A stretch of DNA of 64,000 nucleotides, taken from JBFWMG01 sp050251715 (GTDB lineage: Bacteria; Desulfobacterota; Desulfovibrionia; Desulfovibrionales; Desulfovibrionaceae). The notes under the pieces are model-generated. The model ran no database searches. It was not told where the DNA came from and saw only the letters and a program-made list of their open reading frames with translations. The DNA is taken from contig JBFWMG010000011.1 of the NCBI GenBank assembly GCA_050251715.1, positions 1 to 64,000 on the forward strand, written 5' to 3'. Position numbers and translations under genes: made by a program. Shown in pieces: positions 42,856 through 50,080 of this stretch (positions are counted from its first letter, which is position 1; the number at the start of each line of letters is the position of its first letter).

Positions 42856-43686
42856 ATGTCCACCAGCATTGATCTGGCATTTGTGGAGAAATACGCGGAC
42901 ACCGTGCACATGGCCTACCAGCAGCACGGATCCAAGCTGCGCAACACCGTGCGCGTGAAGGACAATGTCCAGGGCGCCACGGTCAAGTTCCAGAAGGTCG
43001 GCAAGGGCATGGCGGGCAAAAAGACCCGCCACGGCAACGTGCCGCTCATGAACGTGGACCATTCCACGGTCACCGCCACCATGGAAGACTGGTACGGCGC
43101 GGACTACTGCGACATGCTCGACGAGGTGAAGATCAACTTCGACGAAGTGCGCGTCATTGCCGACGCGGGCGCGTTCGCCGTGGGCCGCAAGATCGACGCC
43201 CTTCTGTTGACCGCCATGGCCGCCACCTCCAACGCGGTGGAAGAGGCCGCCTCGGGCCTGAACAAGGCCAAGATCACCGAGGCCGTGCAGCGCATGAACG
43301 AAAACGACGTGCCCGACGACGGCGGCCGCTTCTGCGTGGTGGGCGCGCACCAGTGGGAAGAGCTCATGCACATCACCGAGTTCGCCAGCGCGGACTTTGT
43401 GGGCGACCAGCTGCCCTTTCTCAAGGGCACCGAGTCCAAGCTGTGGCGCGGCATCACCTGGCTGTTCCACTCCGGCCTGCCGCTGTCCGGCGGCACGCGC
43501 ACCTGCTTCATGTACCACAAGAACGCCATCGGCCTGGGCGAGGCCAAGCAGATGAAGGCGTACATCGACTGGGTGCCGGAAAAGGCCGCCCACCTCATCA
43601 ACCATTGCCTGTCCGCTGGCGCGGTGCTCATCGACCCCAACGGGTGCGTGGAAATCGCCTGCGACGACGACGCGGCCCTGAGCTAG
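42856..43686 (+). CDS. Phage major capsid protein
   Basis: The 276-residue protein begins MSTSIDLAFVEKYADTVHMA and has the pattern of capsid proteins of short-tailed phages. Examples are QQHGSKLRNTVRVKDNVQG, FDEVRVIADAGAFAVGRKID and a C-terminal NAIGLGEAKQMKAYIDWVPEK-type segment. It would assemble the head. AAAAGGAGAAAACC precedes the ATG at 42856. The TAG stop lies in the CTAG end of the repeat at 43683, so the repeat inserted exactly at the end of this gene. No portal or scaffold gene is upstream. Confidence 0.85.
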   Translation: MSTSIDLAFVEKYADTVHMAYQQHGSKLRNTVRVKDNVQGATVKFQKVGKGMAGKKTRHGNVPLMNVDHSTVTATMEDWYGADYCDMLDEVKINFDEVRVIADAGAFAVGRKIDALLLTAMAATSNAVEEAASGLNKAKITEAVQRMNENDVPDDGGRFCVVGAHQWEELMHITEFASADFVGDQLPFLKGTESKLWRGITWLFHSGLPLSGGTRTCFMYHKNAIGLGEAKQMKAYIDWVPEKAAHLINHCLSAGAVLIDPNGCVEIACDDDAALS

Positions 43687-43789
43687 CGCATTTTCACATT
43701 GAAACAATGTGGCGATTTGAAATAATGAAGCATTATTTCAATACAATGCACAAGAGCATCTAAACTTTTTCAACGTTACGATGCTCTAG
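43683..43789 (+). repeat. CTAG-bounded three-hairpin repeat, copy E
   Basis: It begins CTAGCGCATTTTCACATTG and ends ACGATGCTCTAG, 107 bases. Hairpin 1 is CACATTG/CAATGTG, hairpin 2 TTGAAATAATG/CATTATTTCAA. Its 5' CTAG provides the TAG stop of the capsid gene, the only case in which the 5' end does so. It separates the capsid gene from the next phage gene. Confidence 0.9.
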
Positions 43790-43895
43790 TCCGCACAACG
43801 CCGCAGGGCGGCGGGAAGGCCGGGGCTCCCATCCTTCCGCCTTTGCCCGCCCGCCGCCCGCCCCCCCCTCATCACCCCACACAAGGAGAACCACC

Positions 43896-44144
43896 ATGGC
43901 CTATTCCCTGAACACCATGCGGCTCATGGGCGGCGTGCCCGGCCAGCAGCTCTTCCTCTACCGCACCGCCGACGACGCGGCCACGGCCTCGGCCTCGGGC
44001 TATTTTGACAGCGCGGTCCTGGAATACAACCTGTCCACCGGCGACATCATCCTGTGCGTCACCGGTTTTGGAACCGCCAACGTGCTCGACGCCCTGGTGG
44101 CCACGGTCACCGACGGCGTGGTGACCACGGCGCTCTTGTCGTAA
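43896..44144 (+). CDS. Small phage protein following capsid (82 residues)
   Basis: The protein begins MAYSLNTMRLMGGVPGQQLF and is rich in small residues and beta-branched strands (GYFDSAVLEYN, TGDIILCVTGFG). The position directly after the capsid gene and the size suggest a head decoration or head-tail protein. CAAGGAGAACCACC precedes the ATG. The 452-base GC-rich gap to the next gene (44145-44596) has no supported gene. Open frames there lack ribosome sites. Confidence 0.75.
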   Translation: MAYSLNTMRLMGGVPGQQLFLYRTADDAATASASGYFDSAVLEYNLSTGDIILCVTGFGTANVLDALVATVTDGVVTTALLS

Positions 44145-44596
44145 CCCCCCCTCGCGCGGTGCGCCCGTTGTGAACGGGCGTCCCGCGCGCATACCGGGAG
44201 CACCAGGAAGGGGGACGGGGCGGCGCGGCAGTGGAAGGCCCGCCGCCCCCACGGCCCAACGGGAACCGGCAAGGCCGGACACCGACACCAGCGCGCCTTG
44301 TGCGCCGGATCCCACACCGCCACCCCCTTCCCGCCCCGCCCGCGTTGTCCGCGATCCGGCGCAGGCCCGCCAAGGGGCGCATCCGGCCATGCGTGGCCAG
44401 GTTCTGAATGGCCGGACACGCCCCGCGCGTGGGCATGTGCAGGCACACGCCGCCCCTCTGGCGCGCACGCACCGTCACGGCAGGCCGCATGGCGGCCCTG
44501 GCGGCGCGGCGAACCGGTACGCGCGGCACCCGCCACCCGGCCCGCGCGGCGCGGGCGGGGCGCTCCCGACCAACCCACTTCCGCCAAGGAGTTGTC

Positions 44597-45178
44597 ATGG
44601 CCACATCCGTCATCGAGATCTGCAACAACGCCCTGCTCGACCTGGGCGAGGACACCATCGCCTCGCTGGCCGACGACACCAAGCAGGCGCGGCTGTGCAA
44701 CCAGCGCTGGCCCGGCGTGCGCGACGCCGTGCTGCGCGCCCACCCCTGGAACTGCTGCATGCGCCAGGCCGAGCTGGCCGCGTCCGCCGAGGCTCCGGCC
44801 TGGAAATGGGCCTGCCAATACCCGCTGCCCGCCGACTTCCTGCGCATCATCGCACTGTCGTCCGCCGCAGGCCAGGACATCCGGGACTGGGAGGTGCAGG
44901 GGCGCGCGGTGCTGTGCGACGAAAGCGCGCCCATCTACCTGTCCTACGTACGCCGCGAGACCGACCCGCAGCAATACGACGCGCTGCTGGCCGAAAGCCT
45001 GGCCGCGCGCATGAGCGCGGTGCTCGCCTACCCGCTCACCGGCTCCACCAGCCTGGCCGAGGCGCTGTGGCAGGCCTATCAGTCCAAGGTGACCGAGGCG
45101 CGCGGCGTGGACGCCCGCGAAGGATCAACCGGCGTGGTGCGCGCCACCAGCTGGCTGTCGGCCAAGCGCGGCGGCTAG
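44597..45178 (+). CDS. Tail tubular protein A-like (T7 gp11 family)
   Basis: The 193-residue protein starts ATSVIEICNNALLDLGEDTI and contains RWPGVRDAVLRAHPWNCC and YPLPADFLRI, the typical pattern of gp11-like tail tube/adaptor proteins of T7-like phages. It would join the portal to the tail. AAGGAGTTGTC precedes the ATG at 44597. The next gene starts 10 bases downstream, leaving no room for the tail tube B gene that normally follows. Confidence 0.82.
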   Translation: MATSVIEICNNALLDLGEDTIASLADDTKQARLCNQRWPGVRDAVLRAHPWNCCMRQAELAASAEAPAWKWACQYPLPADFLRIIALSSAAGQDIRDWEVQGRAVLCDESAPIYLSYVRRETDPQQYDALLAESLAARMSAVLAYPLTGSTSLAEALWQAYQSKVTEARGVDAREGSTGVVRATSWLSAKRGG

Positions 45179-45188
45179 GGAGGCGGCC

Positions 45189-45665
45189 ATGCCTGAAACA
45201 TCCATCGAACCCTTCCGCCCCGAACATCTGACCCGGCTGTGCCCCCGCCCCGCAGCCAGGGCGAACATGGCCTGGAGCGGCGATTTCGCCGCCCTGGCGC
45301 GGGCGTACGCCGCCAACGGCCCCGCCCTGACCCTGCGCCTGGACGGCGCAATCGCCGCATGCGGCGGCATCTGCCTGTGCTGGCCCGGCATGGGCGAGGC
45401 CTGGTGCGTCACCTCGCCGCTGGTCGAGCGCCACCCCATCCGCTTTTGCAAGGAGGCCCGCAAGGCGCTCGCCCTGCTGGAACGCGCTACCCGCGCGCAC
45501 CGGGTCCAGGCGCATGCCGAGGCTGCGGACCCCCGCGCCGGGCGCTGGCTCGCCTGGCTGGGCTTTGGCAACGAGGGCTTGTGCGAAGCATACGGCCCCC
45601 ATCGGGAAAACGTCTATCGATACGCGAGGATACACGCATGCAATCAATCGCATCCACAGCCTTGA
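45189..45665 (+). CDS. GNAT-like protein in the phage gp13 position
   Basis: The 158-residue protein looks like a GNAT acetyltransferase fold: strands around ALTLRLDGAIAACGGICL, a CWPGMGEAWCVTSP beta-bulge, a helix, then HRVQAHAEA and GFGNEGLCEAYGPHRENVYRYAR. T7-like phages carry a comparable protein (gp13 family) in this place, thought to act in virion assembly. GGGAGGCGGCC precedes the ATG. The 3' end overlaps the next gene by 28 bases. Confidence 0.65.
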   Translation: MPETSIEPFRPEHLTRLCPRPAARANMAWSGDFAALARAYAANGPALTLRLDGAIAACGGICLCWPGMGEAWCVTSPLVERHPIRFCKEARKALALLERATRAHRVQAHAEAADPRAGRWLAWLGFGNEGLCEAYGPHRENVYRYARIHACNQSHPQP

Positions 45666-46180
45666 GCACGGGGCTGAACACCCTGACAAACGCCGCGGGA
45701 GGCATGGACTGGACCTCGGCGCTGGCCGGTGGCCTGTCGGACTCGATCACCTCCCAGGCCGCCCTGCGCCAAACCCAGAAACAACAGGAATACGACATCG
45801 AGACCGCGGCGGTCGAGGCCCAGGCCATTGAGGACGAGGCGCGCTACAACGCGGACAAGAGTTGGAAGGCGACCCAGAAGGAACTGGCGGATCTGCGCGA
45901 CGAACAGCAGCGCAAGCGCGCCAAGCAGACCGCGTCCATGGGCAAGTCCGGCGTGCTGCTCACCTCGGGCTCGCCCCTGGCCGTGCTGGAAGGCACGGCC
46001 TACATGGACGAATTGGACACCCAGGAGCTGCGACAGGCAGGCAAGGACCAGGAAAAAGACATCCTGCGCGCGGGCGCGCTGTCGGCCAACAAACTGCGCG
46101 CGAACACGGCCAAGGCCTACGGCAACTACGACCAGGCGCTCAACCTGCTGACGCGCGGCGCGGGCGTGTACGGCAAATAG
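45638..46180 (+). CDS. Internal virion protein B-like (T7 gp14 family)
   Basis: The 180-residue protein has an N-terminal Ala/Thr/Gly-rich membrane-active-like stretch, then a long helical, charged region (QTQKQQEYDIETAAVEAQAI and KELADLRDEQQRKRA), and ends GNYDQALNLLTRGAGVYGK. This fits gp14-like internal core proteins of T7-like phages, which help eject DNA. It overlaps the previous gene and is followed by the tail fibre gene after 46 bases. Confidence 0.7.
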   Translation: MQSIASTALSTGLNTLTNAAGGMDWTSALAGGLSDSITSQAALRQTQKQQEYDIETAAVEAQAIEDEARYNADKSWKATQKELADLRDEQQRKRAKQTASMGKSGVLLTSGSPLAVLEGTAYMDELDTQELRQAGKDQEKDILRAGALSANKLRANTAKAYGNYDQALNLLTRGAGVYGK

Positions 46181-46226
46181 CCCGCCAGACACCGGCGCAC
46201 CCCATCGCGCCGCCAAGGAGACCCCC

Positions 46227-48503
46227 ATGACCATTGCCGGACAGACCTCGAAGGTACGCTATGCCGGAAGCGACGCCTACACGTCGCCCAAGGCGTTCAC
46301 CATCCCCTTCTACTTCGTCAAGGACGCGGACATCGCCGTGGTGCGCCGCGGCGCGGACGGCGGGGAAACCGCCCTCACCCTCACCACCCACTACACCCTG
46401 TCCGGGGCGGGCGACCCGCAGGGCGGCGCCTGCACCCTGCTGGCCGCGCCGGCCACGGGCGAAACCCTGGTCATCTGCCGCGACCCGGCCATTGTGCAGG
46501 AGACCGACTACCAGGAAAACGACGCCTTTCCCGCCCAGACCCACGAGGCGGCCCTGGACCTTTTGACCATGATCGACCAGGCCCAGGAGGAAAAGCTGGG
46601 CCGCGCCGTCAAATCCGCCATCTCGTCCGGCCTGGACAACCTGGAACTGCCCGTGGCCTCGCCCGGCGCGGCCCTGGTGTGGAACGCGGCGGGTGACGGG
46701 CTGGCCAACAGCGCCATCGGCGGCATCCCGGCCAGCGTGGCCGCCGCGGCGGCCAGCGTGGCGGACGCAGCCGCGCAGGCGGCCAAGGCCGCCCAGTGGG
46801 CGCAGGAGGCCGAGGACGTGGCCGTGGAGCCCGGCAAGTACAGCGCCTATCACTGGGCGCGCCAGGCCCGCGCCATTGCCGAGGACGGCCTGGACGCCTA
46901 CCGCACGCCCGCGCCGCAGCTTTTGGGCGCGGCCACGCAGACAGAATACCTGGACGCGGTGGTGACCATCGCCAACCACGACGCGGACGCGGCCTATGCC
47001 GTGGACGTGACGGGCGGCACGTTTGCGCGCGACGGCAACGCCATCACCTGGACCATGCCCGCCGTGGCTGCGGACACGGACCACATGCTGGCCGTGTTCG
47101 CCACCCGGCCCGGCGAACTGCGCTCGGAAACAACGGAACACTGGATCACGGTCGTGGCCATCCCCATCGTGTCCGACGACACCGTGCTCTTTGGCGCGGA
47201 CACCGTGGCTGCGGACTGGCCGTGGGCCTTGAGCGCGGCGGCGTACAGCGACACCGAGTCCCAGGACGCGGAAGAGACGGACTGGCTGACCGTGCAGACG
47301 GCTGTGGACCTGGCCCTGACCAGCCTGACCGTGGACGGCGCCAGCACCGTGTCCAGCCTGGTGCTTTCCGGGGCAGCCATCACCGAGGGTGACTACCTTC
47401 TGGTCAACGATGGTGCCCTCGGCACCGACCTGGAGGCCATCCAGGTGGGGTCTGTTACCGGAACCGGCCCCTACACCTGCGCCATCTCCCCGGCACTGGT
47501 CGCCGTCCCGGACGCGGTGTTCCACGTCGGCGCCACGGAACCCGTGCTCATGCTCGCCACGGGCAACGACGGCGAGACGCTGCACCCGGAACTCGACCTG
47601 ACATTTGAGAGTGCGACCACAACCTCGGTGGTGGTCTCTTCGGACACACAACTCGCTGTTCTCAACGCCTACGCCAGCAACGCCAACAGTGCGTTCTACG
47701 TGACCGTGGACGGCAGCCCGGTTGAGATCGTACCCACCCTGATCGAAGAGGACACGATTGGAGGCGATACCGGAACGGATGAAGTCTATGATGGCTCCGG
47801 TGATGGGTTTGCCTATGACACGTATCTTGCCGACGCCGTGAACATGCGCAGCCGCATTGCGGCGGACTTCTTCCCCATGAGAGTCACGAAAATCAAGGTG
47901 GCGTTCCAGGCGAACAGCACCACCACCTATCAGAACGTGTATGTCGGCAACGCAACCGCCGCCGCCAACAGCCTGTCGTTCGACGCCGCGCCGACACACT
48001 TCCTGTTCAGTGGCGTCAACAGCGCATCCATCGGGACAACGCCCGTCTACACCGACCTGACGGACGTGAACCTTGATCCGGCCAAGCCCATCGTTGTGGC
48101 TGCGTATGTGGGCGGTACTCCAAATCGTTACGCCAAGTCCGGATGGGACTACAACCGCGTGACGGATGTGGACAACGATGTACTGGAAACATCCATTGCG
48201 GGAACGGGGAACGGCAAGGTCGTGTTCGCCAAGATATACGTGGAGATGGAGGACGCATCCACATACGAATACACCCTGACCATCCCGGAACAGGCCGCCG
48301 CGCCCACGGCCATTGCCAAGAAGACGTGCTTTGCGGCCACGGCCACCGCTGGCTACGAAAACCAGGGCAACGGCGTGGTGCGCGTGACGAGCGGGGAAAC
48401 GGACATTCTGGAGGGGTTCCGCGCCGTGGCCATGGGCGTGTCCGGCCTGGGCGGCGCGGGCATTGACGCGGGCCGCATCAACCTGTGGAAGGAGGAAGCA
48501 TAA
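46227..48503 (+). CDS. Tail fibre / receptor-binding protein with T7 gp17-like N-terminus
   Basis: The 758-residue protein has a T7-tail-fibre-like N-terminal anchor (about 1-130: FTIPFYFVKDADIAVVRR, LTTHYTLSG, CRDPAIVQETDYQEND), then a helical stalk rich in Ala (about 165-225), and a large beta-rich distal part. Codons between about 47590 and 48260 are visibly less GC-biased than the rest, with more Thr/Ser/Asn, suggesting a horizontally exchanged receptor-binding module. CAAGGAGACCCCC precedes the ATG. The stop overlaps the next start (TAATG). Confidence 0.85.
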   Translation: MTIAGQTSKVRYAGSDAYTSPKAFTIPFYFVKDADIAVVRRGADGGETALTLTTHYTLSGAGDPQGGACTLLAAPATGETLVICRDPAIVQETDYQENDAFPAQTHEAALDLLTMIDQAQEEKLGRAVKSAISSGLDNLELPVASPGAALVWNAAGDGLANSAIGGIPASVAAAAASVADAAAQAAKAAQWAQEAEDVAVEPGKYSAYHWARQARAIAEDGLDAYRTPAPQLLGAATQTEYLDAVVTIANHDADAAYAVDVTGGTFARDGNAITWTMPAVAADTDHMLAVFATRPGELRSETTEHWITVVAIPIVSDDTVLFGADTVAADWPWALSAAAYSDTESQDAEETDWLTVQTAVDLALTSLTVDGASTVSSLVLSGAAITEGDYLLVNDGALGTDLEAIQVGSVTGTGPYTCAISPALVAVPDAVFHVGATEPVLMLATGNDGETLHPELDLTFESATTTSVVVSSDTQLAVLNAYASNANSAFYVTVDGSPVEIVPTLIEEDTIGGDTGTDEVYDGSGDGFAYDTYLADAVNMRSRIAADFFPMRVTKIKVAFQANSTTTYQNVYVGNATAAANSLSFDAAPTHFLFSGVNSASIGTTPVYTDLTDVNLDPAKPIVVAAYVGGTPNRYAKSGWDYNRVTDVDNDVLETSIAGTGNGKVVFAKIYVEMEDASTYEYTLTIPEQAAAPTAIAKKTCFAATATAGYENQGNGVVRVTSGETDILEGFRAVAMGVSGLGGAGIDAGRINLWKEEA

Positions 48504-48673
48504 TGGACACCATCATCGAACGGACCGGGGCGCGCCGCCTGACCCGGCGGCCCATGCGCATCATAGACGGCGGCAGGATCAGCGCCGCGTCGCGGGCGGG
48601 ACTGGACGCCTGCGCCACCGTGGCCGACGTGGTGGCGTGGCTCAAGCGGGTGCTGCTGGGCGAGGCGGCGTAA
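48503..48673 (+). CDS. Small phage-cassette protein (56 residues)
   Basis: The ATG at 48503 overlaps the tail-fibre stop and has GGAAGGAGGAAG upstream, so it is translationally coupled. The product is basic at the N-terminus (MDTIIERTGARRLTRRPMRI) with a helical C-terminus. It may be a fibre-assembly partner. No family was recognised. Confidence 0.6.
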   Translation: MDTIIERTGARRLTRRPMRIIDGGRISAASRAGLDACATVADVVAWLKRVLLGEAA

Positions 48674-48699
48674 CGGCGCGGCCAGGAAGCACGGCCACT

Positions 48700-48731
48700 A
48701 AAAAGGCTCCCGCCTCAAGCAGACGGGAGCC
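48700..48731 (-). terminator. Terminator of the candidate selenoprotein unit (bidirectional)
   Basis: GGCTCCCG and CGGGAGCC pair around 11 bases (48705-48731). On the minus strand five T follow at once, so it chiefly ends the leftward gene at 48756. On the plus strand three T follow and it may also end the phage cassette transcript. Confidence 0.88.
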
Positions 48732-48755
48732 TTTGTCGTTGCCCTTTGAAACGAA

Positions 48756-48971
48756 TCACTTCTTGCGCAGGTCACTCATGACGATGCCGTCACTACCCTG
48801 CGATCCCGAGGAGCACTGCTTGCCAGGCTGCGAACTGCAACCCGATGCGCCGGAGCAGGCTCACCCGCCCGACCTGGCGTCCGCCTCGGTTACCCCAAGC
48901 TTCTTCAGCCAGAAATGGGCAATTGTCGCCCATCCTACCAGTATGACGACCAAAACGATGACGCCTTCCAT
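48756..48971 (-). CDS. Candidate selenoprotein: small Cys-rich membrane protein read through TGA
   Basis: From an ATG at 48971 with GAGGTGG upstream, the frame encodes a membrane helix (GVIVLVVILVGWATIAHFW), basic residues KK and a Gly/Ser turn. It then meets TGA at codon 37 (48861-48863) and continues ACSGASGCSSQPGKQCSSG to a TGA at 48756. Read through, this gives 71 residues: one membrane span plus a Gly/Ser/Cys-rich tail, the plan of FeoB-associated Cys-rich membrane proteins, with selenocysteine at the first Cys-cluster position. A SECIS-like hairpin follows the TGA, and the unit has its own promoter and terminator. fdhA shows the cell makes selenocysteine. If TGA were a true stop the product would be a 36-residue membrane peptide. 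Confidence 0.6.
48816..48863 (-). promoter_or_regulatory. Candidate SECIS element after the internal TGA
   Basis: After the TGA (48861-48863) a 6-bp stem GGUUGC/GCAGCC closes a loop AGUUC whose second base is G and which begins 25 bases after the codon. An outer 5-bp stem CUGCU/AGCAG encloses it, making a 43-base hairpin. Size, distance and loop agree with the bacterial SECIS pattern. The GGUUGCAG apical sequence is strikingly like that of E. coli fdhF, though set further from the TGA. Confidence 0.55.
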
Positions 48972-49040
48972 AATGCCACCTCAAGTTGCGTTCTGGGTCG
49001 CGCCGCCAAACACGTGCCCGGCAGGCTGCGCCCACACCCT

Positions 49041-49068
49041 ACTATAAGCCCACATGGCGCAAAGGCAA
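49041..49068 (-). promoter_or_regulatory. Sigma-70-type promoter of the candidate selenoprotein gene
   Basis: On the minus strand TTGCCT and TATAGT are 16 bases apart, placing the transcript start near 49034, about 63 bases before the ATG at 48971. It faces away from the plus-strand membrane protein gene at 49165. Confidence 0.55.
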
Positions 49069-49164
49069 CCCCATGCCGGCCCCCTTTACACTGGCCCGCT
49101 TTTACGCGACATTGTTTTTTTCGTCCACGCCGCCCAATCGGCAACGCCTCACCAAGAGAACACC

Positions 49165-50040
49165 ATGCACCCGATTTACGATACCGCCACCTTCATGTTC
49201 GACCCCCTGCACCGGATGTGGGAGCATCGACGCATGCGCCGATTGTTCGGCCTGTCGTTTCTGGCCGCGTTTTTCCTGGGCATCATTTGCATCCAATGCA
49301 ACCGCAGCGGCCTGCTGCCGCCCCAGTTGGCGGCCATCGTGCCCACCAACCACTTCTACGCCGTGCAGCTCGCCTTCACGCTCGTGCTGGTGGAAGAGAT
49401 CATAGACCTCGTCTTCGCCCTGCCCTGCTCGGTGTCCGATTCCGTGGGCAAACAGCTTGAAATCCTGGCGCTCATCCTGCTGCGCAATTCCTTCAAGGAG
49501 CTGGTCCACTTCCCGGAACCCATCCACTTCACCACCCTCGAACCCGTGCTGCGCGTCATGTCCTATGGCTTGGGCGCGCTCTGCCTTTTTGTCATACTTG
49601 GCTATTATTTCAAAGCATTGCAGCACCAGCCCACGCTCAAGCGAGGCCTAGACCGCTACCGCTTCGTGGCCTTGAAAAAAGGGATTTCCCTGGTGCTCCT
49701 GGCCATATTCCTCATCTCCGCGGCCTACGACGGCTGGCTGACCGTGACCGGCGGCAAGCCCTACAGCTTTTTCGAAACCTTTTTCACCGCCCTCATCTTC
49801 ACGGACATCCTCATCGTGCTCATGTACCAGCAGTTCGTGCCCGCCTTCCATGCCGTGTTCCGCAACTCGGGCTATGCCCTGGCCACGCTGTTCATGCGCA
49901 TCGCCCTGGCCGCGCCCGTCTATTACGACACGGCCATCGGCGTGGGAGCCGGGCTGTTCGCCCTGTTGCTGACCCTGGCCTACAACCGCGCCTGCCCCGT
50001 GCTCGAAGAAAGCAATGTGTGCAAACACGGCCCGCGCTGA
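49165..50040 (+). CDS. Multi-pass membrane protein of unknown function
   Basis: The 291-residue protein has about six to seven hydrophobic segments: LFGLSFLAAFFLGIICIQC, the LVLVEEIIDLVFAL region, VMSYGLGALCLFVILGYYF, ISLVLLAIFLISAAY, TALIFTDILIVLMYQQF and a final GVGAGLFALLLTLAY. Acidic residues in the second segment (VEEIIDL) and FKELVHF loops may be functional. AAGAGAACACC precedes the ATG. It lies 40 bases before a VKOR gene and may be in one operon with it. No family was recognised with certainty. Confidence 0.8.
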   Translation: MHPIYDTATFMFDPLHRMWEHRRMRRLFGLSFLAAFFLGIICIQCNRSGLLPPQLAAIVPTNHFYAVQLAFTLVLVEEIIDLVFALPCSVSDSVGKQLEILALILLRNSFKELVHFPEPIHFTTLEPVLRVMSYGLGALCLFVILGYYFKALQHQPTLKRGLDRYRFVALKKGISLVLLAIFLISAAYDGWLTVTGGKPYSFFETFFTALIFTDILIVLMYQQFVPAFHAVFRNSGYALATLFMRIALAAPVYYDTAIGVGAGLFALLLTLAYNRACPVLEESNVCKHGPR

Positions 50041-50080
50041 CCCGCGCCCGGCCCGATAACCAACAGCCCATCCATACGCC

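Larger units (their letters stand above)
42856..48673 (+). mobile_element. Short-tailed phage structural cassette (prophage remnant or domesticated particle genes)
   Basis: Six consecutive rightward genes encode a major capsid protein, a small head protein, T7 gp11-like tail tube A, an acetyltransferase-like protein in the gp13 position, a gp14-like internal virion protein and a T7-type tail fibre, plus a 56-residue ORF. All have intact frames and good ribosome sites. Terminase, portal, scaffold, tail tube B, polymerase, lysis and integrase genes are absent, and no attachment-site repeat was found. Base composition of most genes matches the host. Confidence 0.8.

Noticed and set aside
44145..44596. 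Open frames in the gap between phage genes
   Set aside because: Pro/Arg/Ala-rich shadow-like frames on both strands without ribosome sites. A decayed gene cannot be excluded but is not supported.
48793..49035. Alternative minus-strand frame across the candidate selenoprotein, including a GTG ORF overlapping the TGA
   Set aside because: Its sequence is Arg-rich without motifs and its start has no ribosome site. The TGA-containing frame has the membrane helix, ribosome site and Cys pattern.
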